Position numbers and translations under genes: made by a program
Notes under the pieces: model-generated
Seen by the model: only the letters and a program-made list of their open reading frames with translations
Databases searched by the model: none
What the model was told of the DNA's origin: nothing
Assembly: GCA_031367345.1 (NCBI GenBank)
Contig: JANLPR010000017.1
Coordinates: 1-16,730, forward strand
Direction: 5' to 3'
DNA length: 16,730 nucleotides
DNA from: JADKIH01 sp031367345
Lineage (GTDB): Bacteria > Bacteroidota > Bacteroidia > AKYH767-A > 2013-40CM-41-45
Shown: positions 1 to 7,017 of the stretch, piece after piece
Layout: each line of letters begins with the position of its first letter
Position numbering within the stretch: position 1 is the stretch's first letter

Positions 1-304
1 GAAAAAGTCGGAACCAATAACGCAGACCATAGACAGTTTGTTTAAAATAACTGATTGATTGTTGTTGGTGAACGGTTAATTGATAGAGGTACGAGTTGAT
101 TTCATCTGTACTTACCAAATGCGGCACCCGAGAAAAATGCAGAGCCAGGTGCGCCAAGTTGCGACCATAATTAATAATCAAACTTGGGCTGTTTTGATCA
201 ATCGTTACCCGTTCAATGAACTTTGCATACGCGTCTCTGAAACCCGGCACAGCATCCTGTGCTTGTTGCACAATGGTGTAATAATCTTTTTTCTTAAAAG
301 TCAT
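1..304 (-). CDS. Tyrosine recombinase/integrase, N-terminal part (cut by window edge)
   Basis: A minus-strand frame starts with ATG at 304-302 and stays open to the window edge, giving 101 residues. It begins MTFKKKDYYTIVQQAQDAVP and contains a region reading NYGRNLAHLALHF, then an 'inSYL' turn and SYFKQTVYGLRYWFRLF. This pattern matches the N-terminal SAM-like DNA-binding domain of the tyrosine recombinases that accompany IS91-type transposases in Bacteroidota. The catalytic R..HxxR..Y domain would lie beyond the window, so the assignment rests on the N-terminal domain only. In such elements the recombinase is normally followed by the IS91 transposase, so a transposase is expected to the left. 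Remnants of an IS91-type transposase lie elsewhere in this window in the same orientation. I am fairly sure of the family; whether the gene is intact cannot be seen. Confidence 0.72.
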   Translation of the reverse strand, partial: MTFKKKDYYTIVQQAQDAVPGFRDAYAKFIERVTIDQNSPSLIINYGRNLAHLALHFSRVPHLVSTDEINSYLYQLTVHQQQSISYFKQTVYGLRYWFRLF

Positions 305-330
305 AACTCAAGATTTAATTGGTTTGAGTT
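305..330. repeat. Short inverted repeat at the recombinase start codon
   Basis: AACTCAA (305-311) and TTGAGTT (324-330) are a perfect 7-base inverted repeat immediately upstream of the recombinase ATG on the minus strand. It could be an operator or part of the element's end. Nothing in the sequence decides between these. Confidence 0.4.
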
Positions 331-399
331 TGTGAACCCAAAAAGATATATTTACGGTAATATTAGGAACACAGGCTACCGGAGGTTTAGTTCAACATC

Positions 400-478
400 G
401 CATTGCCAAATCATTATTTTTTTACTCTTTTTATTTTTATATTTCGGTAAAAAAATAATGCTTCGGCAATGCTAAATG
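400..478 (+). repeat. attC-like palindromic repeat, copy A (degenerate right box)
   Basis: GCATTGCC (400-407) and GGCAATGC (465-472) are perfect inverted arms around a T-rich then A-rich loop. Copy B at 7713-7797 has nearly the same sequence throughout, including the loop. GTTCAAC at 390-396, left of the palindrome, fits the integron R'' consensus RYYYAAC. The right box reads TAAATGTCATG where copy B reads TAAACGTTAGTC, so copy A appears decayed. It lies between the recombinase and the TPR gene, in the position of a boundary between gene cassettes. The repeat itself is certain; the attC interpretation is inference. Confidence 0.65.
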
Positions 479-501
479 TCATGCTTGGCGGCAGTGCTAA
501 C

Positions 502-530
502 TTGAAAGTAATTGCAAGTAATTAACTTTG
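502..530 (+). promoter_or_regulatory. Bacteroidota-type promoter for the TPR gene
   Basis: TAACTTTG at 523-530 fits the Bacteroidota -7 motif TAnnTTTG. A TTG at 502-504 lies 18 bases upstream, at the -33 distance. Transcription would begin a few bases before the ATG at 548, giving a very short leader. The promoter starts right where the upstream repeat tail ends, so the module carries its own promoter. Confidence 0.55.
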
Positions 531-547
531 ACAACACAAGACTAAGA

Positions 548-1942
548 ATGAAAAGAATAGCATTATTTTCTTTTATATTAAGCATTAATACTGTTTTCTC
601 ACAGGTGCCAGACACCGATACCATGCTACCCAAAATAGAGTCGGAAAAAAATGACGATGCTCGATCGAAATTGCTTTGGCATTGTTTAGGCACCTCGGAA
701 ACTGACCCGGTATTCGATATGCAGATAGCAGATAAACTTTTAATGCACTCAAAAAAAACGAAAGACCAAACAGAAGAGGTTTTTGCCCTTGCATGTATAG
801 GGTATGATTATAGGTTATTAGGTAATAAAGAAAAGAGCTGGAAATACAGTGTGAAGGCAGCAGAAATTGCCGAAAAGAATGCTAGTGCAGGAGCTAAAGC
901 TATTGCAAATATGGCAGTAGCTTCAAATTATGGTGATATGGGAGATTATTCAAAAGCCATAAAATATTTCTCAATGGCATTGGAGAATAATTCAAAAGCA
1001 AACTTAGATGAAATGCAAAGCGTATGTTTATTAAGTCTCGGTGAATTATATCTTAATATGAATAAAGTGGATTCTGCATTAATGTATACACAGCGTGGTT
1101 ACGAATTGAGTTTGCGAATTGGTTATAAAGATTATTTAGGTCCTTTACTCCAACAGTTAGGCACCATCCACGAGCGATTGGGGAATTCGGCTCTTATGCT
1201 CAGTTATTATGATTTGGCAGTAAAAGAAGGTTATAGAATGAAATCGCCAAAATTTATAAATACATCATTCACTGTATTAGCTCAATATTATTACAATGTA
1301 AATCAAGTTGACTCCGCCATCCTTTATGCCAAGAAAGCTATAGAGGTTGTACAAAACACGGCTTTCACTAATTACAATCTGAGCGCTGCAAAATTACTGT
1401 TAGATATTTACAGGAAAAACAACATAGACAGCGCTTTTAAATATTCAGAAATATATCGGCTGGCAAATGATAGTTTGTTTAATGCCAACACCATTCAGCA
1501 GACACAGTTAATGGCATTTGAAGAAAATCTTAGACAGCAACAAATAGCAGATGAAAAAATAAATGCACAAGAGCAACGTAAACAAAATATTCAATATGCC
1601 CTGATTGCATTGGGCATCATCACTTTCATCATTCTTTTTCTATTGTTGAGCCGTAGCTTTATTACCAATACAAAGCTGATTGAATTTTTTGGTGTGATTG
1701 TTTTGTTGATTGTTTTTGAGTTTCTGAATTTATTGCTGCATCCTTTTTTAGAAAGCATAACCCATCATTCACCTCTGCTGATGTTATTATCTTTGGTTTG
1801 TATAGCGGCATTACTCGTTCCGTTTCATCACAAAGCAGAAAAATGGTCAACCAATAAATTGGTGGAGAAGAATAAAGCAATTCGATTGGCGAATGCTAAA
1901 AAGACAATTGAGAAATTGGAAGGAGAAACTGCCAATTCCTAA
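548..1942 (+). CDS. Tetratricopeptide-repeat membrane protein (sensor-like, no kinase domain)
   Basis: I chose the ATG at 548 because it starts a clear signal peptide (MKRIALFSFILSINTVFSQ) and sits just behind a good promoter; an upstream in-frame start adds 12 polar residues in front of that signal. The protein has 464 residues. Helical TPR-like repeats fill about residues 70-310, with motifs such as GDYSKAIKYFSMALE and NQVDSAILYAKKAIE. A charged, probably coiled-coil stretch follows at about 315-355. Three hydrophobic segments lie at about 357-377, 384-405 and 415-440, then a short charged tail ending KKTIEKLEGE. Known Bacteroidota TPR sensors place a histidine kinase or LuxR domain after the membrane helix; here neither is present. 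The likely role is a periplasmic protein-protein interaction scaffold anchored in the inner membrane; the partner is unknown. A repeat half-site (TAGCACGAAC) follows 6 bases after the stop. Confidence 0.85.
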   Translation: MKRIALFSFILSINTVFSQVPDTDTMLPKIESEKNDDARSKLLWHCLGTSETDPVFDMQIADKLLMHSKKTKDQTEEVFALACIGYDYRLLGNKEKSWKYSVKAAEIAEKNASAGAKAIANMAVASNYGDMGDYSKAIKYFSMALENNSKANLDEMQSVCLLSLGELYLNMNKVDSALMYTQRGYELSLRIGYKDYLGPLLQQLGTIHERLGNSALMLSYYDLAVKEGYRMKSPKFINTSFTVLAQYYYNVNQVDSAILYAKKAIEVVQNTAFTNYNLSAAKLLLDIYRKNNIDSAFKYSEIYRLANDSLFNANTIQQTQLMAFEENLRQQQIADEKINAQEQRKQNIQYALIALGIITFIILFLLLSRSFITNTKLIEFFGVIVLLIVFEFLNLLLHPFLESITHHSPLLMLLSLVCIAALLVPFHHKAEKWSTNKLVEKNKAIRLANAKKTIEKLEGETANS

Positions 1943-1948
1943 GGTGAG

Positions 1949-2020
1949 TAGCACGAACGCATAACAAAAAGATTAAAGCAATTTAAAAAACAAGGGCTGT
2001 ATCAGTTATCGAAGTGTCTG
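1949..2020 (+). repeat. Left half of an attC-like boundary site after the TPR gene
   Basis: TAGCACGAAC at 1949-1958 is identical to 7018-7027, and both lie just after a stop codon. It is followed by GCATAAC (1959-1965), the same box found at 7703-7709. Further patchy similarity to the site at 7018-7157 runs through GGGCTGT and GAAGT. No matching right half is seen before the intron. This may be a site split or truncated when the intron and other DNA inserted. Confidence 0.45.
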
Positions 2021-2043
2021 CAAGTAAGAAACGGGCTGCATCT

Positions 2044-2101
2044 GCAAAAAAACGCAACCGCCTTGGCGGAAAATAATTTATCTTCGGTTGCATTTTCTTG
2101 C
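2044..2101 (+). repeat. Long stem-loop, possible fifth member of the covarying hairpin family
   Basis: The arms 2044-2060 and 2085-2101 pair at 15 of 17 positions around a 24-base loop. Just upstream, a TGCAAG..AAACGGGC stretch resembles the sequence before the hairpin at 7886-7951. The GAG/CAC core seen in the other four hairpins is not clear here, so membership is tentative. The rest of 1943-2238 holds no gene I can support. Confidence 0.5.
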
Positions 2102-2766
2102 GGGAACTGTGTAGCTTCGATTCCCTTCTTTTTTTACTTCTTTAATCACTTCTTCGTGTGTGTCTTGAATGAATGTGTCAACCGCACAATTAATGCTGTA
2201 CAAAAGATAGAAGACAGTTTTAAAAGTCAGAATGATAAGAGCGAAGTCTAAGCGAATCGGACGGTCGTCTTACTGAAAAGATAAAACTGAAAGGCCTTCC
2301 GCAAACGACTGATAGGAGTAGTTTGCAAATCACCTTATGCTGCAACGGCGCGAAAGAACTGTTGTGGTGAACGATAAGGAAAAGCGGGAACAAATGATTC
2401 CTGTAGATAATTGATACGGAGCTGAAGAACTTAAATCTGTGATTGAAGCCTCGTAAGGGAACAGGTAGTACTGAAAATATCCGGCTACGTTTTCGGATAT
2501 GACAAAAAAAAAGTGCAATGGGTGACCTATTTACTGATTGCATAGTACTCGGGGTAAAGCAGGCAGGAACGTATCATGGGCTTTTGTACGGAACAAGAGA
2601 AGTCGCTCTCGAGGTGTAAAATCGAGAAGAGGAAACAGGCGCATAAAAGATGATGCGAGAGGGCGGCGGCAGACCAAATCGTAGTAGTGAAGAAACTTTG
2701 GAAACAGAGTGGAGCGAAGGGTTTGGCTTGTTTGGTTTCATAATTATTTACAACCAATAAAATGGG

Positions 2767-3924
2767 ATGATTGATTATTACGAAACAAAATCACAACCAA
2801 TTACCAGACTGATGGTATGGACGGCGTACAAAGAAGTACGCAGTAACAAACAAAGTTCGGGAGTAGATGGAATGACTTGGCAGCACTTAGAAAAGCATCG
2901 CTTTGCTGAGTTGGACAAGCTATGGAACCGACTTACATCAGGCAGTTATTTTCCACAAGCAGTAAAAGAAGTTTCTATTCCTAAGAAACAAGGAGGCGTA
3001 CGTAAGTTAGGCATACCAACAATTTTGGATCGCATCGCACAGCAAGTAGTAAAGACCCAACTGGAAAGTAAAGTTGAATCAATGTTTCATGCAAGTTCAT
3101 TCGGTTATCGACCAAAGAAAAATTGTCATGATGCTATTGCACAAGCCTGTCAGAATTCATTCAATCATGACTTTGTGATAGACCTAGACATCAAGAGATT
3201 CTTTGACACGATTGACCACGAGTTGCTAATGAAAGCCGTTCATCACTACTGCACAGACGAGTGGATTTTATTTTACGTGGAGCGATGGCTCAAGGCAGGC
3301 ATACTGCAAGAAGGTGGCCAGCAGATTAACAGACTTACGGGTACACCTCAAGGAGGCGTAATAAGTCCGTTGCTTGCAAATATTTTCATGCATGTGTGCT
3401 TTGACCAATGGATGGACAAGCATCATCCTGAGAAGCCATTTGAGCGCTACGCCGACGATGTAGTCGTTCATTGCAAGACAGAGAAACAAGCCAAGTTTGT
3501 TTTGCGTCAAATCAGTGATCGACTTTTGCAATGCAAACTCAGCATACATCCAACAAAAACGAAGATTGTCAACTTACGAGGGACCTCAGAAAAGAAGTAC
3601 CAAAAGAGTTATGACTTTCTAGGCTTTACGATAAAGCCGAATTGGTGTCAGATAAAAAACAGAATGTTGCTGTTGCCAAGTATTTTTATCAGTTCAAAAT
3701 CGGAGAAGAGTATATTGGAAAAGTTCAAGGCCATGAAGATTCACAAGCGGCGCAAACCGTTGGAAGAATTGGCCGAAGAAATCCGATCAGTACTTAGAGT
3801 AATTATTAATTACTATAGTAAATTCTCAAAAGGACAGCTACGATATATCTTCAATCGACTGAACACACGACTGATAAAATGGGTAAAATGGGAAAAAGGG
3901 CCTTTACAAACGCAACGCAGTTAA
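2767..3924 (+). CDS. ltrA: Group II intron reverse transcriptase/maturase, C-terminus frameshifted
   Basis: The product copies intron RNA into DNA and assists splicing. Visible motifs are the N-terminal 'YKEVRSNKQSSGVDG' block (about 21-35), YRPKKNCHDAI (about 114-124), DLDIKRFFDTID (about 139-150), TPQGGVISPLLANIF (about 193-207) and the catalytic YADD at 228-231. The X/maturase domain follows at about 300-375. There is no HNH endonuclease domain. The frame ends in an abrupt KGPLQTQRS. Removing one A from the A5 run at 3893-3897 moves into a frame that reads GLYKRNAVKWLKKKYR followed by SKLFPHWALVHP, the normal end of these proteins. The frame as read therefore lacks its C-terminal DNA/RNA-binding tail because of a single-base indel. 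That indel could be natural decay or a sequencing error. Confidence 0.9.
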   Translation: MIDYYETKSQPITRLMVWTAYKEVRSNKQSSGVDGMTWQHLEKHRFAELDKLWNRLTSGSYFPQAVKEVSIPKKQGGVRKLGIPTILDRIAQQVVKTQLESKVESMFHASSFGYRPKKNCHDAIAQACQNSFNHDFVIDLDIKRFFDTIDHELLMKAVHHYCTDEWILFYVERWLKAGILQEGGQQINRLTGTPQGGVISPLLANIFMHVCFDQWMDKHHPEKPFERYADDVVVHCKTEKQAKFVLRQISDRLLQCKLSIHPTKTKIVNLRGTSEKKYQKSYDFLGFTIKPNWCQIKNRMLLLPSIFISSKSEKSILEKFKAMKIHKRRKPLEELAEEIRSVLRVIINYYSKFSKGQLRYIFNRLNTRLIKWVKWEKGPLQTQRS

Positions 3925-4021
3925 ATGGCTAAAGAAAAAGTATAGAGAAAATTCGAAACTTTTTCCTCACTGGGCATTGGTTCATCCGAAATGTATTTAT
4001 ACATTCGTGACTGAACAAGAA

Positions 4022-4108
4022 GAGCTCCCGCGAAGGCGGGACAAGTTGTATGAATCGAGAGGTTCACGTACAGTTCTGTGGGAAGGTTTGAGTGAGATTC
4101 TCGAGCCT
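4022..4108 (+). ncRNA. Group II intron domains V and VI, domain V split by a 21-base hairpin
   Basis: Domain V is recognisable from TGTATGAATCGAGAGG followed by TTCACGTACAGTTC (4047-4076). The 5' strand GAGC with the AGC catalytic triad lies at 4022-4025, but 21 bases (4026-4046) separate it from TGTA. Removing them gives GAGCTGTA pairing fully with TACAGTTC. The inserted bases form TCCCGC-GAAG-GCGGGA plus CAAGT. Domain VI pairs 4084-4092 with 4100-4108 around a 7-base loop. Confidence 0.65.
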
Positions 4109-4260
4109 GACCCGATTATAGGCAACCCTTTTAGGACACCCCAACAGACAATCGATATGAAATCAATAAAAAATATTTTCAATGACCTGTCCAAATCCAA
4201 AGAACTCATTCGTCTTTAAGGTATAATTCATTAATCATAAACAATTAGAACAAAATAAAA

Positions 4261-4599
4261 ATGAAAAAATTTATCGTAATCTATCATGCTCCTGCAGAAG
4301 CATCAATGCACACAAATGAAATGACACCTGAACAACAAGCAGAAGGAATGGAAGCTTGGATGACTTGGGCAAAAAAATGTGGCAACAATTTAGTTGACAT
4401 GGGATCCCCGCTTGCTAATGGATTGTCCCTTACTTCAAAAGGAAGCAACACGAGCAGTAAAGGGGTAACAGGGTATTCTGTGCTTCAAGCCAAAGACATG
4501 GAAGCTGCAAAAGCACTATTACAAGGTCATCCTCATTTAGGTTGGAATGCTGCATGCTCAATTGAAGTGCATGAAACAATGGCAATACCTGGAATGTAA
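4261..4599 (+). CDS. YciI-family (DGPF-like) protein
   Basis: This 112-residue cytoplasmic protein starts MKKFIVIYHAPAEA, the first beta strand of the dimeric alpha/beta-barrel YciI/YCII fold. A helix rich in Trp and Met follows (EGMEAWMTWAKKCGNNLVDMG), then GYSVLQAKDMEAAKALLQGHP, which is the second conserved strand-helix of the family. The biochemical role of such proteins is poorly known. Members next to ECF sigma factors are thought to act with the sigma factor as sensors or regulators. It is the first gene of a three-gene operon, 24 bases ahead of a second YciI-like gene. The 5' leader is short and AT-rich with no obvious Shine-Dalgarno site, as is usual in Bacteroidota. I see no clear promoter motif in the roughly 140 bases after the intron. 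Confidence 0.88.
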   Translation: MKKFIVIYHAPAEASMHTNEMTPEQQAEGMEAWMTWAKKCGNNLVDMGSPLANGLSLTSKGSNTSSKGVTGYSVLQAKDMEAAKALLQGHPHLGWNAACSIEVHETMAIPGM

Positions 4600-4623
4600 A
4601 ATCAATTTAACCTAAAAAATAAC

Positions 4624-4974
4624 ATGAAAGAGTATTTATTATTATTTAGAGGTGGGAACAGTTCAATGGCTGCTCAATCACCGGAAGAAAAACAAACGCA
4701 CATGCAGAAATGGATGGAGTGGATGGGAAACCTTTCAAAAGAAGGCTTATTAGTTGGAGCACAACCGTTGAATGGAACAGGTAAACAAATTACTGGCTCT
4801 TCAAAAGTAGTTAGTGATGGTCCATTTATAGAGGGAAAAGAAATGGTTGGAGGTTACTTAATTTGCAGGTCCGAATCATATGACGGTGCTGTGAAAATTT
4901 CCAAAGATTGCCCCATTTTAGAATTTGAAGATGGAAAAGTGGAAGTAAGAGAAATACAAGAATTAAAAATGTAA
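4624..4974 (+). CDS. YciI-family protein with DGPF motif
   Basis: The product has 116 residues. It begins MKEYLLLFRGG and carries the diagnostic DGPF at residues 65-68, within SDGPFIEGKEMVGGYLICR, the centre of the DGPF/YCII domain. Helix QTHMQKWMEWMGNLSKEG precedes it and a strand ending KVEVREI closes the fold. DGPF proteins are the standard genomic partners of ECF42 sigma factors, and the next gene is one. Its stop codon (4972-4974) directly abuts the TTG start of the sigma gene, which suggests translational coupling. The gene is distinct from, but paralogous to, the YciI gene before it; both keep the same fold length. Their ligand or signal is not known. Confidence 0.93.
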   Translation: MKEYLLLFRGGNSSMAAQSPEEKQTHMQKWMEWMGNLSKEGLLVGAQPLNGTGKQITGSSKVVSDGPFIEGKEMVGGYLICRSESYDGAVKISKDCPILEFEDGKVEVREIQELKM

Positions 4975-6255
4975 TTGAACACTTCGCCAAATAACATCAA
5001 CAAACTTACAGACCATCTTTTCCGTCACGAATCGGGAAAGATGGTTTCTGTTTTAACCAAAATCTTCGGAGTAGAAAATTTGGAAACTGCCGAAGATGTA
5101 GTTCAACAAACTTTTATAGATGCTATGCAAGTTTGGAATCTCAAAGGAGTTCCCGACAACCCTTCGGCATGGCTTTATCGTGTGGCAAAAAATAAAGCCA
5201 TTGATGTAATCAGAAAAAACAAACACTCCGTTCAATACGATTTTAGCGACAGCGAAAGAGCCTTGCTTAAATCAGAATATACTTTATCCGCAACAATGGA
5301 AAATTTATGGAAAGAAGAATTGATTAAAGATGATATGTTGCGAATGATGTTTGTGTGTTGCCATCCTGAAATTGCACCTGAAAATCAAATTACGCTCATT
5401 CTTAAAACACTTTGCGGCTTTAGCACAGCGGAAATTGCAAAAGCATTTCTAACTTCGGATGACACGGTTTCAAAACGGCTTTACAGAACGAAAGAATTTT
5501 TTCGGAAGCAAAAAATAAAATTGGAAATTCCTTCCGTCAATGAATTAAAAAACAGAACCGATGCAGTTTTAAATTCAATTTATCTTTTGTTTAATGAAGG
5601 ATACAATTCAACACAATCAAACGAATTAATCCGAGAAGATTTAATTGCCGAAGCCAAGTTGCTTTGCAAATTACTTTGCGAAAATTCTTATACCCAACAA
5701 CCCGAAACTTATGCACTGATGGCATTGATATGTTTTCATTCATCACGAACCGAAAGCAGATTGACAGCAGAAGGCGAAATAATTTTATTGCCTTATCAAG
5801 ACCGCAGTAAATGGAATCATAATTTAATTGCAGAAGGTAATGACTATATGGACAAAGCTGCCTTTGGTGACTCAATTAGTTCCTATCATCTAGAGGCGGC
5901 AATTGCTTTTGAGCATTGTATTGCAGACAAATTTGAGACAACCAACTGGGAGCGAATTTTAGAACTATACGACTGGCTCTGTAAACTAAACCCATCTGAG
6001 ATTACAGAAATAAACAGAGCAGTTGTTATATTAAAATTTCACGGAGCTTCAGCTGCGTTGACAGCTTTGAATAATTTAAAACATAAATATAAGGCAGACA
6101 ATTATTACCTTTATCAAAGCTTGCTCGGTGAAATTTACGCTTTGCAAAATGACAAGAATAAAGCAAAGGCACACTTTGAAAAGGCAATCAAACTGACTCT
6201 CTCTAACAAGGAAAAAAAACTTTTACATGAAAAAATTACGACAATGTTTAACTAA
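4975..6255 (+). CDS. ECF-type RNA polymerase sigma factor, ECF42 group, with C-terminal TPR-like extension
   Basis: The protein has 426 residues, about twice a normal ECF sigma factor. The sigma-2 region spans about 10-80 (HESGKMVSVLTKIFGVENLE, AEDVVQQTF, NPSAWLYRVAKNKAIDVIRK). The linker has the ECF42 hallmark MMFVCCHPEI. Sigma-4 helix-turn-helix follows (LILKTLCGFSTAEIAKAFL, then TSDDTVSKRLYRTKEFF). The remaining 250 residues are helical and TPR-like (for example SLLGEIYALQNDKNKAKAHF) and replace an anti-sigma factor. In known ECF42 systems this extension is needed for activity, and DGPF genes are both neighbours and targets. I chose the TTG start because residues before the first internal ATG (5041) belong to conserved sigma-2 sequence; it touches the previous stop codon. 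Target promoters cannot be read from the window. Confidence 0.93.
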   Translation: MNTSPNNINKLTDHLFRHESGKMVSVLTKIFGVENLETAEDVVQQTFIDAMQVWNLKGVPDNPSAWLYRVAKNKAIDVIRKNKHSVQYDFSDSERALLKSEYTLSATMENLWKEELIKDDMLRMMFVCCHPEIAPENQITLILKTLCGFSTAEIAKAFLTSDDTVSKRLYRTKEFFRKQKIKLEIPSVNELKNRTDAVLNSIYLLFNEGYNSTQSNELIREDLIAEAKLLCKLLCENSYTQQPETYALMALICFHSSRTESRLTAEGEIILLPYQDRSKWNHNLIAEGNDYMDKAAFGDSISSYHLEAAIAFEHCIADKFETTNWERILELYDWLCKLNPSEITEINRAVVILKFHGASAALTALNNLKHKYKADNYYLYQSLLGEIYALQNDKNKAKAHFEKAIKLTLSNKEKKLLHEKITTMFN

Positions 6256-6271
6256 GGAAGACAGAAGGGCA

Positions 6272-6396
6272 GCCTATAACTTGGGTTTTGCATTAGTGGG
6301 CGGATAGTGCGAGTATAAACATTTGAGCAATTAATAAACATAGTAAGGGCAGACAGTTAGGTGTTTCAAAAGCCCACCAACGCAAAGCCCGAAACC
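6272..6396 (+). repeat. attC-like palindrome after the sigma operon
   Basis: Box GCCTATAAC (6272-6280) is followed by a 19-base arm at 6283-6301 that pairs with 6372-6390 with four differences, enclosing about 70 bases. GAAACC follows the right arm. The expected right box GTTATAGGC is degenerate here (GGAATGG). The site begins 17 bases after the sigma stop codon. The remainder of the gap to 6508 contains no gene. Confidence 0.55.
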
Positions 6397-6508
6397 GGAA
6401 TGGGGGGAGTTAAGGCAATGGGGTGAATAAATATATTGTTGGCGGTCATGCTTTTGGGACAGCATGCTTTACAACAAAGACAATTAATACTAAGAATAAA
6501 TCATAACA

Positions 6509-7015
6509 ATGAAAAATAATTTACCCCTAATTGCGATTGCTGCGACATTAGTTTTATTCTCTTGTCAGACACCATCTAACAATGCAAACAATAATACAAT
6601 GGATAAGGAAAAAATTAAATCTGAAATTATACAAACTGAAAATGAGCTTCTCGAAACTTATAGGCAAGGAGACTTTCTGAAGGCACTAACTATTGAAGTG
6701 GAGTCTCCCGATTTCAGAGCAATAGTTAATGGTAGAATTGACAACTATTCAACATTGTCAGAAAGGTATAAAAAGGTTGCCACCGACAAACTGGTAAGAA
6801 GTATGGATTATCAAATAGAAAGTCAAGATTTCAATTTTATCAATGCTGACAATGTTTTGGTGACACTGAAGGTTAAGTTAGTTACTACCATGAGTGACGG
6901 GAATGTATCTTCAAAGCCTTTAGCAGAAACAATTTTGTGGCAACGTATTGACAATAAATGGAAACTTGGTCATTACCATGCGACAGAAATTCCTATTGAC
7001 AAATTAAGCAATTGA
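6509..7015 (+). CDS. Lipoprotein with probable NTF2/SnoaL-like (DUF4440-type) domain
   Basis: The 168-residue product has a lipoprotein signal peptide with lipobox LFSC (Cys19), so it is probably anchored to the cell envelope. A low-complexity Asn-rich linker (about 20-30) leads to a compact domain at about 33-165. That domain has an N-terminal helix pattern (IIQTENELLETYRQGDFLKAL), then alternating strands (DFRAIVNGRIDNYSTLSERY, VLVTLKVKLV) and a closing strand ILWQRIDNKWKLGHYH. This order matches the DUF4440/SnoaL-like cone-shaped fold, whose members bind small molecules or act as inactive scaffolds. No catalytic residues can be assigned. It stands alone between two palindromic boundary sites, in cassette-like fashion. 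The fold is a moderately confident reading; the function is unknown. Confidence 0.75.
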   Translation: MKNNLPLIAIAATLVLFSCQTPSNNANNNTMDKEKIKSEIIQTENELLETYRQGDFLKALTIEVESPDFRAIVNGRIDNYSTLSERYKKVATDKLVRSMDYQIESQDFNFINADNVLVTLKVKLVTTMSDGNVSSKPLAETILWQRIDNKWKLGHYHATEIPIDKLSN

Positions 7016-7017
7016 AT

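Larger units (their letters stand above)
2239..4116 (+). mobile_element. Group II intron, apparently inactivated
   Basis: The parts of a bacterial group II intron are present in order. Domain I-III type sequence fills about 2239-2766, including the characteristic GGCGGCAGACCAAATC and GTGGAGCGAAGGG stretches. The maturase reading frame starts at 2767. Domain V/VI lies at 4022-4108 and the 3' end is near ACCCGAT (4110-4116). The 5' end is inferred from GAGCGAAG at 2239, a one-base variant of the GUGYG start. A candidate EBS1, TATCAT at 2572-2577, is complementary to ATGATA at 2232-2237, where IBS1 should lie. End coordinates are uncertain by a few bases. The maturase is frameshifted and domain V carries an apparent insertion, so the intron is probably immobile and perhaps unspliceable. 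Confidence 0.75.

Noticed and set aside
80..475. Open frame of 131 codons on the + strand
   Set aside because: It is antisense to the recombinase and runs through the palindromic repeat; its sequence has no protein-like pattern.
2063..2251. 62-codon frame between the TPR gene and the intron
   Set aside because: It starts with TTG inside a repeat hairpin, is Phe/Asn-rich low-complexity, and crosses the inferred intron 5' end.
2767..3924. Retron or diversity-generating reverse transcriptase
   Set aside because: YADD, the order of RT blocks, the X domain and adjacent domain V/VI are those of a group II intron maturase; no template/variable repeat or msr/msd is seen.
3977..4219. 80-codon frame after the maturase
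   Set aside because: It is the frameshifted tail of the maturase read on through domains V and VI and the 3' exon, not a separate gene.
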